NCBI RefSeq assembly: GCF_030490285.1 | Contig: NZ_CP129884.1 | Span: forward strand, 1,426,001 to 1,490,000 | Source of the DNA: Methylomonas montana | GTDB taxonomy: Bacteria; Pseudomonadota; Gammaproteobacteria; Methylococcales; Methylomonadaceae | Reading direction: 5' to 3' | DNA: 64,000 nucleotides | In this document: one piece after another, positions 48,410-58,663 of the stretch | Numbering within the stretch: the first letter of the stretch is position 1 | Layout of the letters: every line of letters starts with the position of its first letter | Translations under genes and position numbers: made by a program | The notes under the pieces: model-generated | The model's input: the letters and a program-made list of their open reading frames with translations, nothing else | Databases searched by the model: none | What the model was told of the DNA's origin: nothing

Positions 48410-50240
48410 AAACCAGTTGCCTGGCTTCGATGCCAAAGCCTTTCTGAAGACGCTGACCCAACGGCCCGGCATTTACAAGATGCTGGACGAAAAAGGCGAG
48501 ATTATCTACATCGGTAAAGCCAAAAATCTGAAAAACCGGGTTTCGAGTTATTTCAGAAGTAATGCCGCGTCGCCTAAGCAGCAGGCCATGGTCGCCAAAG
48601 TCGCCGGGATAGAGGTAACGGTGACGCATACCGAAGGCGAGGCCTTGCTGCTGGAAAGTCAGCAGATCAAACGTCACAAGCCGCGCTACAACATTAGTTT
48701 GCGCGACGACAAATCCTATCCCTATGTCTTCATCTCCAGTTTTCACGATTTCCCGCAACTGACCTTCCATCGCGGCGCCAAGAAACGGCGCGGTAAGTAT
48801 TTTGGGCCGTATCCCAGTGCCAGTGCGGTGAAGGAAACCTTGAAGTTGCTGCAAAAAATCTTTCCGGTGCGCCAGTGTGAGGACTCCTATTACAACGCCC
48901 GTTCCCGGCCTTGCTTGCAGCATCAGATCGAACGCTGCACCGCGCCTTGTGTGGGCTTGGTTAGCAAAGAGCAGTACGCTAACGATGTCGAAAATACCAT
49001 TTTGTTTTTGGAAGGGCAGGGCGGTTTGTTGATCGATCGCTTGGTCGGCAAGATGGAGGCCGCCGCCGTGCAGCTGGAGTTCGAGCAAGCTGCCGCGTAT
49101 CGCGATCAGATCGTCCGCTTGCGAGCCGTATTGGAAAAGCATTGTGTGGAAGGCGAAAAAGGCGATGTCGATATTGTTGCTTGCGCGGCCAAAAACGGCA
49201 CAGCCTGTGTGCAGGTGTTTTTTATCCGCAATGGCCAACATTTGGGCAATCGGCAGTTTTTTCCGAAAATTGGCGATGAAAATCAGCCTGCTGAAATATT
49301 GCAGGCCTTTATCGCCCAATATTATTTAGACAAAACTGTCCCGCACGAACTGATCGTCAGTCATGTTTTGCCAGAGTCGGCACTCGTCTCGGAAGTATTG
49401 GCGGAGCAGGCCAAGCATGCGGTGGCAATAGCCAGCAATGTGCGCGGCGAGCGGATGAAGTGGCTGCAGATGGCGATGACCAATGCCGAGAATGCTTTGA
49501 ACGCCAGGTTAGCCGATAAACAGGGTTTGCAAGGACGCTTTATTAGTTTGCAGCAAGAATTGGGTTGCGACGCAACGCCCAGCCGTTTGGAATGTTTCGA
49601 TATTAGTCATACCCAAGGCGAGCAGACGGTGGCTTCCTGTGTGGTGTTTGATAGAGAAGGGCCTGTGAAATCCGACTATCGCCGCTTTAATATCGAAGGC
49701 ATTACTGCGGGGGACGATTATGCGGCGATATATCAAGCGGTATTCAGACGATTTAAACGTCTGAAGCAAGGCGAGCATCAGGCGCCGGATATTCTTTTCA
49801 TAGACGGCGGGAAAGGCCAAGTTGCACAGGCGGAAAAGGCTTTGGCCGAATTGGAGATAAACGATGTTATGATAGTCGGCGTCGCCAAGGGGCCAGATCG
49901 CAAAGCCGGAATGGAAAAAATCATTTTGGTGGGTAAGCAGCAGCCCTTGGACGTGACGCCTGGCGCGTCTGCTTTGTTATTGATTCAACAGATACGCGAT
50001 GAAGCGCATCGTTTTGCGATAACCGGGCACAGACAGCGGCGCGGCAAAGTTAATAAACAATCGGCACTGGAAGATATTGCCGGGCTGGGGCCGAAAAGAA
50101 GACAGGTTTTGCTGAAACAGTTTGGCGGGTTACAGGGTGTGTCCAGTGCGGGTGTGGATGCTTTAGCCAGTATAGAAGGTATCAGCCGACAATTAGCACA
50201 GCGAATTTACGATACATTTCACCATCAAGATGGCCATTAG
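48402..50240 (+). CDS. uvrC: UvrABC excinuclease subunit C
   Basis: 612 aa, GTG start. The N-terminal GIY-YIG nuclease (PGIYKMLDEKG, YIGKAKNLKNRVSSYF) makes the 3' cut. The UVR motif that binds UvrB lies near residue 205-240, followed by the UvrC RNase H-like domain (FDISHTQGEQTVASCVVF, FIDGGKGQV) for the 5' cut. Helix-hairpin-helix motifs end the protein (IAGLGPKRRQVLLKQFGGL). It overlaps pgsA by 11 bases, the usual gammaproteobacterial order. Confidence 0.96.
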   Translation: MTENQLPGFDAKAFLKTLTQRPGIYKMLDEKGEIIYIGKAKNLKNRVSSYFRSNAASPKQQAMVAKVAGIEVTVTHTEGEALLLESQQIKRHKPRYNISLRDDKSYPYVFISSFHDFPQLTFHRGAKKRRGKYFGPYPSASAVKETLKLLQKIFPVRQCEDSYYNARSRPCLQHQIERCTAPCVGLVSKEQYANDVENTILFLEGQGGLLIDRLVGKMEAAAVQLEFEQAAAYRDQIVRLRAVLEKHCVEGEKGDVDIVACAAKNGTACVQVFFIRNGQHLGNRQFFPKIGDENQPAEILQAFIAQYYLDKTVPHELIVSHVLPESALVSEVLAEQAKHAVAIASNVRGERMKWLQMAMTNAENALNARLADKQGLQGRFISLQQELGCDATPSRLECFDISHTQGEQTVASCVVFDREGPVKSDYRRFNIEGITAGDDYAAIYQAVFRRFKRLKQGEHQAPDILFIDGGKGQVAQAEKALAELEINDVMIVGVAKGPDRKAGMEKIILVGKQQPLDVTPGASALLLIQQIRDEAHRFAITGHRQRRGKVNKQSALEDIAGLGPKRRQVLLKQFGGLQGVSSAGVDALASIEGISRQLAQRIYDTFHHQDGH

Positions 50241-50790
50241 ATTCACCATTCCGACCTATTTGACCTTATTGCGGATCGCCTTGATACCGTTGTTGGCTGT
50301 GGTGTTTTATTTGCCGTGGCAATATTCCAATTTGGCTTGCACGGCTATTTTTCTAGTGGCTGGTCTGACGGATTGGCTAGATGGTTATCTGGCTAGAAAA
50401 ATGAATATGCAGACCGCGTTTGGCGCGTTTCTGGATCCGGTGGCGGACAAATTGATGGTGGCTTTTGTTCTGGTGCTGATCGTGCAAGCCCAGGGTAATC
50501 CGTATTTAGCCGTGCCCGCCGCCATCATTATCGGTCGGGAAATTGCAATTGCATCATTAAGGGAGTGGATGGCTGAGATTGGTCAGCGTGCTAAAGTCAA
50601 AGTATCCCAATTAGGTAAATGGAAAACGACGGCGCAAATGACTGCGGTCAGTTTGTTGCTGTATAAGGACGATTTACTCGGTTTGCCAATTAATATGATG
50701 GGTTACTGGTTGCTATACTTGTCGGCTATTTTAACTTTGTGGTCGATGATTAATTATCTTATGGCGGCATTTTCCACCATCAGCGAATAA
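50230..50790 (+). CDS. pgsA: CDP-diacylglycerol-glycerol-3-phosphate 3-phosphatidyltransferase
   Basis: 186-aa membrane enzyme with about five helices. The CDP-alcohol phosphotransferase motif is complete: DWLDGYLARKMNMQTAFGAF, then LDPVADK. It makes phosphatidylglycerol phosphate, the first committed step to phosphatidylglycerol and cardiolipin. The start is inside the uvrC 3' end. Confidence 0.94.
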   Translation: MAIRFTIPTYLTLLRIALIPLLAVVFYLPWQYSNLACTAIFLVAGLTDWLDGYLARKMNMQTAFGAFLDPVADKLMVAFVLVLIVQAQGNPYLAVPAAIIIGREIAIASLREWMAEIGQRAKVKVSQLGKWKTTAQMTAVSLLLYKDDLLGLPINMMGYWLLYLSAILTLWSMINYLMAAFSTISE

Positions 50791-50854
50791 CAATAAGCAG
50801 TATCGACACTGCAATAACAGAGAGTAAACAGCAGGTAAAGCTGTATATAAGAGC

Positions 50855-51460
50855 ATGGAACAAGAATTAGAATTAGAAAATAAACAGAATAACGCCGTCA
50901 CGCAAGATGAAGTGTTGCAAGCCGCCTTAAAGTTGTTTGCCAAGAAAGGCTATTTCAATACCTCGCTAACCGATATCAAGGATGCGCTGGGTTTTAAAAC
51001 CAATAGCGGCATTCATCAGTTTTTTAAAACCAAACAAGCCATCGCGCAGGCGTTGCACGAAAATATCCTCGATAGCCTTAGTATATCGATTGACGATATT
51101 CGCCGACGGAATCGCAAAGCGGCCGAGCAACTGCGAGAAGTCGTCGATTTGCTGTTTAAATTGACCGACGATGCGCCGGAAATCGTGCAATTTTTGCTGT
51201 TTGTCAAAAGCGAGGAATTTTTGGCGGAACCGAAACCCTTACTGGAAACTGCGGCATTCAACAAGATCAAACGCATTTTCCAGAACGGCGTGAAAGACGG
51301 CGAAATGAAGGCCATAGACCCGTTATTGGCCTACACTTATTTCTTCGGCATTATCAATAATGTGTTGGCGATGGTGCTGAATGGTAGCTTGCCGAAAACG
51401 GCCGAGAGCTATCAATCTCAGACTTGGTTGATGGCGTGGGCTTGTATCGTTAAGAAATGA
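50855..51460 (+). CDS. TetR/AcrR family transcriptional regulator
   Basis: 201 aa. The N-terminal helix-turn-helix (about residues 18-64; VLQAALKLFAKKGYFNTSL, TDIKDALG, IHQFFKTKQAIAQAL) is typical TetR. The C-terminal ligand-binding part has no signature that names the inducer. It stands alone just before the UDP-sugar dehydrogenase gene (46 bases), so it may regulate the glycan genes; it is not a divergent pair, which weakens that guess. Confidence 0.88.
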   Translation: MEQELELENKQNNAVTQDEVLQAALKLFAKKGYFNTSLTDIKDALGFKTNSGIHQFFKTKQAIAQALHENILDSLSISIDDIRRRNRKAAEQLREVVDLLFKLTDDAPEIVQFLLFVKSEEFLAEPKPLLETAAFNKIKRIFQNGVKDGEMKAIDPLLAYTYFFGIINNVLAMVLNGSLPKTAESYQSQTWLMAWACIVKK

Positions 51461-51506
51461 TTTAGCGTCATTAATACTCAAAGAGGGACAGAGGAGGCAT
51501 TGCTAG

Positions 51507-52778
51507 ATGTTAGGCAACATTAAAATTGGCATGATTGGGCTGGGTTATGTGGGTTTGCCGTTGGCCGTGGAGTTTGGCCGCAAATATCCGACCGTGGGTT
51601 TCGATATCAATCAACATCGTATCCAAGAGCTGCGGGCCGGACGCGATCACACATTGGAGGTTAGCGAGGAAGAACTCGCGGCGGCTACTCTGCTGACCTA
51701 TAGCGCCGATCTACAGGACATTGCCGATTGTTCGGTTTACATTGTCACCGTTCCGACGCCAATCAACGAACACAAACAGCCCGATCTAACACCGCTACAA
51801 AAAGCCAGCGATTTGCTTGGCAAAGCCATCAAATCCGGAGACATCGTCGTTTACGAGTCGACCGTTTATCCCGGCGCGACCGAAGAAGTGTGTGTGCCGA
51901 TTCTGGAAAAAGTATCAGGTCTGACGTTTAATCGGGATTTTTACGTCGGCTATAGTCCGGAACGCATCAATCCGGGCGATAAGCAGCATAGGGTCACTAA
52001 TATTCTGAAGGTGACTTCCGGTTCAACCCCCGAAATTGCCGAAAAAGTCGATGCTTTGTATAAAAGTATCATTACCGCAGGTACGCACAAAGCCAGTAGT
52101 ATCAAGGTTGCCGAAGCCGCCAAGGTGATCGAGAACACTCAGCGCGACGTCAATATCGCGCTGATTAATGAGCTGGCGCTGATTTTCAACAAACTGGGCA
52201 TCGATACCGAAGAAGTATTGCTGGCGGCAGGCACTAAATGGAATTTTTTGCCATTTCGTCCCGGCTTGGTGGGTGGCCACTGTATAGGTGTCGATCCTTA
52301 TTACCTGACGCATAAAGCCCAAGCCATTGGTTATAACCCGGAAGTGATCTTGTCCGGCCGCCGCATCAACGACGGCATGGGTGCCTATGTGGTTTCGCAA
52401 TTGATTAAATTGATGCTGAAAAAACGCATCCAGGTGCAGGATGCCAAGGTATTGATCATGGGTCTGACTTTTAAGGAAAACTGCCCTGATATTCGCAATA
52501 CCCGCGTAGTCGATATTGTCGCGGAATTGAAAACTTACGGTGTCAATGTCGATGTTTATGATCCTTGGGTCAATGCCGATGAAGCTTTTGAAGAATATGG
52601 CATCCGTCCGGTCGAAAATGCGACTCAAGCTAAATATGACGCCATTATCCTGGCAGTTGCTCATCAAGAGTTTAAACAAATGTCGATAGCCGAGATCAGG
52701 GCCCTGGGCAAGGAACAGGCGATTATTTACGACCTTAAATATCTGTTTCCCTCTGATCAAACCGACGCCAGGCTGTAA
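51507..52778 (+). CDS. Nucleotide-sugar dehydrogenase (TviB/WbpO-type)
   Basis: 423 aa. The N-terminal NAD-binding site is [15 protein letters not shown]. The catalytic cysteine is in [16 protein letters not shown], preceded by FRPGLVGG. The family oxidises the C6 of UDP-sugars to uronates. Sequence style ([22 protein letters not shown]) is that of UDP-N-acetyl-glucosamine/galactosamine dehydrogenases such as TviB and WbpO rather than UDP-glucose dehydrogenase. Two bases separate it from the epimerase gene, so both act on the same sugar pathway. AGGAGG lies upstream of the ATG. Confidence 0.88.
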   Translation: MLGNIKIGMIGLGYVGLPLAVEFGRKYPTVGFDINQHRIQELRAGRDHTLEVSEEELAAATLLTYSADLQDIADCSVYIVTVPTPINEHKQPDLTPLQKASDLLGKAIKSGDIVVYESTVYPGATEEVCVPILEKVSGLTFNRDFYVGYSPERINPGDKQHRVTNILKVTSGSTPEIAEKVDALYKSIITAGTHKASSIKVAEAAKVIENTQRDVNIALINELALIFNKLGIDTEEVLLAAGTKWNFLPFRPGLVGGHCIGVDPYYLTHKAQAIGYNPEVILSGRRINDGMGAYVVSQLIKLMLKKRIQVQDAKVLIMGLTFKENCPDIRNTRVVDIVAELKTYGVNVDVYDPWVNADEAFEEYGIRPVENATQAKYDAIILAVAHQEFKQMSIAEIRALGKEQAIIYDLKYLFPSDQTDARL

Positions 52779-52780
52779 CG

Positions 52781-53785
52781 ATGAAAATCATGGTGACCGG
52801 TACCGCCGGTTTTATAGGTAGTCATTTGGCGCTAAGGCTGCTGGAGCGCGGCGACGAAGTCATAGGCGTCGATAACCTTAACGACTATTACGATGTTAAT
52901 CTGAAGATCAGTCGTTTGGCGCGGATTAAAGACTATGCCGGTTTTACCGATGTTCGTCTGGATATTGCCGATCGGGCCGGCATGGAAGAACTTTTCAAAA
53001 AACATCAGCCGCAAAAAGTCGTTAATCTGGCCGCGCAGGCGGGCGTGCGTTACTCCATAGAAAATCCGCATGCCTATATTGACAGCAACATTGTCGGTTT
53101 CATCAATATCCTGGAAGGCTGCCGTCATCATCAGGTCGAGCATCTGGTCTATGCATCCAGCAGTTCGGTTTACGGCGCTAACGAATCGATGCCGTTTTCA
53201 GTACATGACAATGTCGACCATCCGCTGAGCCTGTATGCCGCGTCAAAAAAAGCTAATGAGCTGATGGCGCATACCTACAGTAACCTCTATCAGCTACCGA
53301 CTACCGGTTTACGGTTTTTCACCGTTTACGGTCCTTGGGGTCGTCCAGACATGGCTTTGTTTTTGTTCACCAAAGCTATTTTAGCCGGCGAAAAAATCAA
53401 CGTTTTCAATTATGGTAAACATCGCCGCGACTTCACTTATATCGACGACATCGTCGAAGGCGTGATTCGGACTATGGACCACAATGCTCAGTCCAATTCC
53501 GATTGGAGCGGTCTCAAGCCCGATCCAGGAACCAGCAGAGCGCCGTGGCGGGTTTACAATATCGGGAACCAAAGCCCGGTGGAATTAATGGCCTATATCG
53601 AAACCCTGGAGCGCTATTTGGGGAAAACCGCCGAGAAAAACCTGTTGCCACTGCAACCGGGCGATGTGCCAGACACCTATGCCGATGTCGAGGCCTTGGT
53701 TGCGGATGTGGGTTATAAACCTAATACGACGATAGAGCAGGGGATAGAGCGGTTTGTCGGTTGGTATCTCGATTATTATCGTTGA
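52781..53785 (+). CDS. NAD-dependent UDP-glucuronate 4-epimerase-like protein
   Basis: 334-aa extended [11 protein letters not shown] is the nucleotide loop, with catalytic Ser in SSSSVYG and Tyr-x3-Lys in [20 protein letters not shown] and [14 protein letters not shown] are typical of the CapI/LpsL/UDP-glucuronate epimerase group. It probably epimerises the uronate made by the preceding dehydrogenase. The amount of N-acetyl-sugar specificity cannot be told by eye. Confidence 0.87.
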   Translation: MKIMVTGTAGFIGSHLALRLLERGDEVIGVDNLNDYYDVNLKISRLARIKDYAGFTDVRLDIADRAGMEELFKKHQPQKVVNLAAQAGVRYSIENPHAYIDSNIVGFINILEGCRHHQVEHLVYASSSSVYGANESMPFSVHDNVDHPLSLYAASKKANELMAHTYSNLYQLPTTGLRFFTVYGPWGRPDMALFLFTKAILAGEKINVFNYGKHRRDFTYIDDIVEGVIRTMDHNAQSNSDWSGLKPDPGTSRAPWRVYNIGNQSPVELMAYIETLERYLGKTAEKNLLPLQPGDVPDTYADVEALVADVGYKPNTTIEQGIERFVGWYLDYYR

Positions 53786-54099
53786 CCGTGCATGATTGCA
53801 ATGTGATATCGAAGAGGGCGCTCACTAAAGCTGAACTTATATTCAAATATATCGATGTCAAAAAACTGAATTGATATTCGTTCAGTGAAAAGCGACTTAG
53901 CGTTCTTGTCTGGTTCTGTCTATATTTTCCAACTAAATGAACAAAAATTCGAATTGACGGGTGACATTGATTCGCAATTATTGCGGGTGTTATGGGCGAT
54001 CTAGTCGGTACTCTAATTTGGATATGATTGCGCTATATTTTGGGAATGAAAGTTAGTCTAAATGGAGTTTGTGCTTATTTGATTATTTATGGGGCGTAG
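53786..54099. other. A+T-rich intergenic stretch without a gene
   Basis: 314 bases with no credible frame. It marks the change from the epimerase gene to markedly lower G+C content. I see no strong promoter; weak TTGACG/CAATTA-like boxes occur near 53954. Confidence 0.5.
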
Positions 54100-55080
54100 A
54101 TGAATATAAAACATTTGTGGTGGAAAATCGAGAAAATGAGGCATCCCGAATATGCTCTGGCCGCTATCGATTCCTTCACTAAGCCGCATTATTACCAGTT
54201 TTTCCAGAGTTTCAATAAAGGGGTCTTTGCCATAGAGATGCATAATCCCAAGCTCGGTTTTTTTGCGAAACTTAATTGGTGCTTGCTAGTTTTGTATTAT
54301 TGCCAAAGAAATAATTTAATCCCGTATATCGAGCTGACATCACTAAATTATATCGATGCTAACCGAGGAAACGACTGGTTTAAATATTATTTTACCAATT
54401 TAGCTTTACGTGAGCATGGTTACGATGCTGACTATCACCCAAAATATGTTACGAGGATTCGAAAAATCAAGGATCTTCATTTGCCGGGTTGGTGCTACCA
54501 TGAATTAACTCTGGAGCATGCCGCTGCCCTTTTTAAGCAATCGATTGCTATACAGCCGGAGATTGCTTCTGAAGTGGATGCGTTCACTACGGATCATTTC
54601 GCCAATCGCAAAGTCCTAGGCGTCCATTACCGCGGTACGGACAAAGTTATCGAAGCCCCGAGAGTAAATTGGGATTTCTGCGAAAAAACCATACGCAATT
54701 ATCTAGCTGATCACTCCGATACGGATGTCATATTTGTTGCCACGGACGAAGGGCCTTTTTTACGGCATATTGCGCTCAAATTTCCTGACGTAGAAGTTAT
54801 CTCTCATGATGATCACTTTAGAAGCGAAGGTGGAGAGGCTATTCACACGTTGGGAACTGGCGGTGATAATTATTTGAAAGGAAGAGACGCTTTAGTAAAT
54901 TCGTTATTGTTATCGAAGTGTAATACGGTTATCCGTTCCTCGTCCTTTCTTTCCGCTTGGTCATCTATTTTCAATCCCATGCTCCACGTTATTTTATTAA
55001 ATAGACCTAATGAAAATGCTTTATGGTTTCCAGAGGTTGAAATTATGAAACATTCTCTCGATCAATATCTGCCAGAATAG
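54100..55080 (+). CDS. Putative fucosyltransferase-like glycosyltransferase
   Basis: 326 aa, cytoplasmic in appearance. The motif GVHYRGTDKV near residue 174 is the HxRGTD-type loop seen in GDP-fucose-dependent alpha-1,6/O-fucosyltransferases (NodZ/FUT8 group), where the Arg contacts the donor phosphate. Later VIFVATDEGPF and IRSSSFLSAW fit the second half of such enzymes. Overall similarity is too weak by eye for a firm name. It is A+T-richer than the housekeeping genes and has no close partner on its strand, so it may have arrived by transfer. Confidence 0.6.
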   Translation: MNIKHLWWKIEKMRHPEYALAAIDSFTKPHYYQFFQSFNKGVFAIEMHNPKLGFFAKLNWCLLVLYYCQRNNLIPYIELTSLNYIDANRGNDWFKYYFTNLALREHGYDADYHPKYVTRIRKIKDLHLPGWCYHELTLEHAAALFKQSIAIQPEIASEVDAFTTDHFANRKVLGVHYRGTDKVIEAPRVNWDFCEKTIRNYLADHSDTDVIFVATDEGPFLRHIALKFPDVEVISHDDHFRSEGGEAIHTLGTGGDNYLKGRDALVNSLLLSKCNTVIRSSSFLSAWSSIFNPMLHVILLNRPNENALWFPEVEIMKHSLDQYLPE

Positions 55081-55232
55081 TTGGCTGTTCAAAAAATTAC
55101 TATTGAACTATCGGATAACAATTCAGCGCTATGAATTAATGGCTAGTTGTTTTGGATTTCAGTAGGCAAGTTATCATCAATAACTGATTTCGATGTCATC
55201 GTTGATTCTGTCTCGATAACATCTATTACAAA

Positions 55233-57308
55233 TCAATTTTGTTGGAAACCGGTGTCATTGTTCATGTGATTTTCTAGCGCCGCTTTCAATAAGCTAACTA
55301 TATCGGGATATTGATCCAATACATCGCGATATGGGTCGCATTCCAAGTCGTAGAGTTGATAAACCGGCCCAGAATAGGTGGATAGATAAATGAGCTTCCA
55401 TTTTTCATTTTGTATGGATCGGCTTTTGGCTCGTATCACAGTGGGGTAATATTTTTCATTCACTACTAATGTGCCTGTTTTCCTGTTAGGAATGTCAAGC
55501 AACTCGGCAATATTGGGATAGAGAATTTGTTCGGGATGTAAGCCTGGGATTTTTCCTAACCAGATACCAGTTTCTTGAAATGCAAAGAGTTCCGGTGATG
55601 TCTTTGCATTAATGAATGGCATTAAATTGACACCATCCAGCGTTGTGGGAATAGGGATATCGAGTAGGTTTAAAAGAGTCGGCATTATATCGATCGTGCG
55701 ACTGATGTAGGGGAAATCCATGCCTTTTGGGATGCCTGGGCCTTTTATGACTAATGGAATCCGCCCGCTTGGGTCATTGCCGACGAGTGTGTTACCTTGT
55801 CCCCAGCTGCCGGTCTCAAAAAAATCGGCACCGTGATCGCTATATATGATGATAATGGTATTATCGGTTAAACCGGATTTTTCAATATAGTCCACTATTT
55901 TTCCAACTTCATCGTCGAATTGCTTTACGCAGCTATCGTACAAATTAATGATCTGTTGGACGTCAAATGATTCCGCACCTCGTTCTTGTTTATTAATGAT
56001 TTCCTCGGCTGACGCTAGGCGCGTCATGATGAAGCGGGACTCGCCTTTATAATCCTTGGGGGTGAATAGATTATAGTACGGGTATTCTGAATTAAACGGA
56101 ACGTGAGTGGCAGAGGTGAATAAGTTTATGAAGAAAGGGCGCCCCTTTTCCCCAGAACGAGCCATTAATTGTCTGCACTCTAGGCCCAGTTGGCGAACTA
56201 AGGGTACGCCGGCTAGATAATAAAGCTCTGGCAAAAAACGCTTGCCTAGCTCATTGTTTGTAAATAGGGAAATAAAGCTTCTGATGAGGGATGGTCCCTG
56301 CCTTAATAAAAGCTTTATGTTCCACTGATCCTCCGGAAGTGATGTTTCTTTAAAGTTGAAACTTAGCTTGGCAAAATCCCCGCCAGACCAGTCGGAAATT
56401 ACGGCTGTGCGATAGCCTTGATCATTTAATATGTCCACTAAAGAAGGCTGCTGTAATTTGCAATCTGCTTCGTATGGGTAATTGTCTCGAATTTTATGAT
56501 GATGGGGCCACAGTCCTGTGAATAAAGAGGCAATGGCGGGGGCCGTCCTGGCGAGCGGGGTGATGCAATTGTTTAATAACAATCCATTGGCACGTAATTT
56601 ATTAATATTGGGCGTAAGTGTTCTATGATAACTGCGGTTGTCTACTCGGTCGTAACGCAAAGTATCGGAGCCTATCATGATAATATTGGGTTTGTCTTGT
56701 TTTGTTGTTTGTACCGGAGGTGGTTCCTTGCTTTTTAATGAATGGTAAATGTAAAAGTATAAGGCAGCAGTTAATGACAAGTAATATATCAGTGCATAAT
56801 TGTTTTCTTTTGTGGCGAAAAAATATGCAGCGGCTAACGCGGATAGTAGCCAGAAATTTAATAAATATTTAAGTGCGAGAATTCTGTTTGGTGAAAGAAT
56901 TTTCCATAAAGTAAATAGTCTGGAAAATCGATATTGAAAAGATAGTTGAATGCTGCCAGGTGTATATAAAAGTTGGTATAAAAAAGAATAGGCACAAATG
57001 GTCGTGGCTGATAAAAAGCAACTAAATAAACATGTTCTAAAATCGAAGTGTATTAAAGGGGTCAGCTTTGATATTGAAAATACAGTGATAGGCCCGGGAA
57101 GTGAAAACAAAAATAAAACAATAAACAGCCAGAGTATTAATCTGGACAAGGAAAAAATGGCATAGTACCCAAATTCTTTTTCTATTTCTTTTTGTATGCC
57201 TGGGCCTGTTCTTGAGTAGTTATGTAATGTTAGTATTGTTAATGCAACAGTGAGAATCAATGCGGCGATGGTTGGGCAGTAGAAAAATAACAATATTATT
57301 TCCATCAC
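55233..57308 (-). CDS. Membrane-anchored sulfatase/phosphotransferase-fold enzyme with Thr nucleophile
   Basis: 691 aa. The N-terminal region (about residues 1-190) holds about five transmembrane helices. The C-terminal alkaline-phosphatase-superfamily domain begins at PNIIMIGSDTLRYDR and has later metal ligands in IIYSDHGADF. The nucleophile position, normally Cys or Ser in CxPxR of sulfatases, reads TAPA (RTAPAIASLFTG). Thr at this place is found in phosphoglycerol/phosphoethanolamine transferases and related membrane enzymes. It is therefore unlikely to be a formylglycine sulfatase and more likely decorates a surface glycan or lipid. It starts 31 bases after the ligase gene. Confidence 0.72.
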   Translation of the reverse strand: MMEIILLFFYCPTIAALILTVALTILTLHNYSRTGPGIQKEIEKEFGYYAIFSLSRLILWLFIVLFLFSLPGPITVFSISKLTPLIHFDFRTCLFSCFLSATTICAYSFLYQLLYTPGSIQLSFQYRFSRLFTLWKILSPNRILALKYLLNFWLLSALAAAYFFATKENNYALIYYLSLTAALYFYIYHSLKSKEPPPVQTTKQDKPNIIMIGSDTLRYDRVDNRSYHRTLTPNINKLRANGLLLNNCITPLARTAPAIASLFTGLWPHHHKIRDNYPYEADCKLQQPSLVDILNDQGYRTAVISDWSGGDFAKLSFNFKETSLPEDQWNIKLLLRQGPSLIRSFISLFTNNELGKRFLPELYYLAGVPLVRQLGLECRQLMARSGEKGRPFFINLFTSATHVPFNSEYPYYNLFTPKDYKGESRFIMTRLASAEEIINKQERGAESFDVQQIINLYDSCVKQFDDEVGKIVDYIEKSGLTDNTIIIIYSDHGADFFETGSWGQGNTLVGNDPSGRIPLVIKGPGIPKGMDFPYISRTIDIMPTLLNLLDIPIPTTLDGVNLMPFINAKTSPELFAFQETGIWLGKIPGLHPEQILYPNIAELLDIPNRKTGTLVVNEKYYPTVIRAKSRSIQNEKWKLIYLSTYSGPVYQLYDLECDPYRDVLDQYPDIVSLLKAALENHMNNDTGFQQN

Positions 57309-57339
57309 TGTATGTGGGTTAATTTTAAATAACGTTTAA

Positions 57340-58602
57340 TCAGGCGATGACTTTTTGGTCTTTCTTGGTTTTATTATTGTTCATTCCATTTTTTTTCACA
57401 AGCTCTTCCAATGCGAATTTTTTAATTAATGCGGCGATGAATACCAAATGGTAAATAAGATCCCAATAAGATAACCCAAGGAAAGCCGTTCCAACCATAT
57501 AGCAGACTATTGATGTTCTTGTCATCAAACTATAATGTCCCACCCATTCCAATCCTTCAACTCCTTTTGTTTGTCTTATTAGACTAGTCAAGCTGATAAG
57601 ACTGCCCAGCAATAAAGATATCCATAATCCGAATGCTATAAAACCGTGTTCAGCTAGCATTTCTACGTAAGAACTATGCCAGTCTCGCATCGTGACGTGC
57701 ATCCAGCCGTCGAAACCCGCGCCGGTAAATGGATGACTCAAGGCATGATTCCAGCCATCAGTCCAGGCTTCGATTCGCTGCATTGCTGAAGCATCTTCTT
57801 CATAGGTTTCCATGGTGTGCATCCGTCCAAACCACTCTTCGGGCAAATAGGGTGTGACGAAAAATACTCCGCCTATGACTAACGGAATCATAAGATATTT
57901 ACGTTTACTATTTGATATTAGTGTGAAAGTCAGCGCTATCATCGTCAATAATGCGCCTCGCGACCATGAGGATAAGGAAGCGGCGTAAATAATAGGAATA
58001 GAAAGTAAGACTCCTTTTTTTAACAATGCGTTTTTTATCCCCTTTTCCCAAACTAATATTAATGGGATAGCAATTAGCATCGCTACCGCGAACAAATTAT
58101 TGTCTTCAAATTGAGTGTTGGGTGGGCCATATACTCGATGGCTGAATCCCGTCAAAATTGCGAAAATACCTCCTTTGACAGCAACTATGCCGATGGAGGC
58201 GCCAATAGTGGAGATGAGGTAATAAAGTTTTTCTCTGGTATTGATTAGAACCCATGTGAAATAAAAAGGTATAAATATTTTGGTGACAAACCAAAATTTG
58301 CTCCAAGCAATATCGGGTAAAGGCGATTGTGTTGTAGTAAATATGAAATATATCCAGAGGAGTAAAAAAGTCGGGATGCGCCAGTCTTTGGGGATTGGTT
58401 GTTTGTCTTTTGTGATAGCGGTGCTGGCCGCTACCACTAAAAATAAGACATAATAAACAGGTAATGTGCGTACTGCTCCCCAAGCATAGGCATGGGGATT
58501 TAAGTAGCTGAATACTGCTAGCGATAATACTCCCCACCAAGGTTTTTTTATCGCAGCAGCGATGCAGCAGAATAAAAATATAAGAACAACTATGTCGCGC
58601 AC
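57340..58602 (-). CDS. Putative O-glycosylation ligase, exosortase A-associated
   Basis: 420 aa, about ten transmembrane helices, a Wzy/WaaL-like fold. The N terminus (KKPWWGVLSLAVFSYLNPHA, YAWG) and the loop RIEAWTDGWNHALSHPFTGA with DWHSSYVEMLAEHG are those of the PEP-CTERM/exosortase-A-associated ligase family (TIGR03097 type). It is thought to transfer lipid-linked glycans to surface polymers or proteins in the periplasm. Its presence fits the two PEP-CTERM proteins at 12621-13400 and 16896-17870. No exosortase is in the window. Confidence 0.82.
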   Translation of the reverse strand: MRDIVVLIFLFCCIAAAIKKPWWGVLSLAVFSYLNPHAYAWGAVRTLPVYYVLFLVVAASTAITKDKQPIPKDWRIPTFLLLWIYFIFTTTQSPLPDIAWSKFWFVTKIFIPFYFTWVLINTREKLYYLISTIGASIGIVAVKGGIFAILTGFSHRVYGPPNTQFEDNNLFAVAMLIAIPLILVWEKGIKNALLKKGVLLSIPIIYAASLSSWSRGALLTMIALTFTLISNSKRKYLMIPLVIGGVFFVTPYLPEEWFGRMHTMETYEEDASAMQRIEAWTDGWNHALSHPFTGAGFDGWMHVTMRDWHSSYVEMLAEHGFIAFGLWISLLLGSLISLTSLIRQTKGVEGLEWVGHYSLMTRTSIVCYMVGTAFLGLSYWDLIYHLVFIAALIKKFALEELVKKNGMNNNKTKKDQKVIA

Positions 58603-58663
58603 TTTTTATGGATTTTATTTAGTTATTGGCGTCGTATAAATATATTAGCTACTTTATGGTTTT

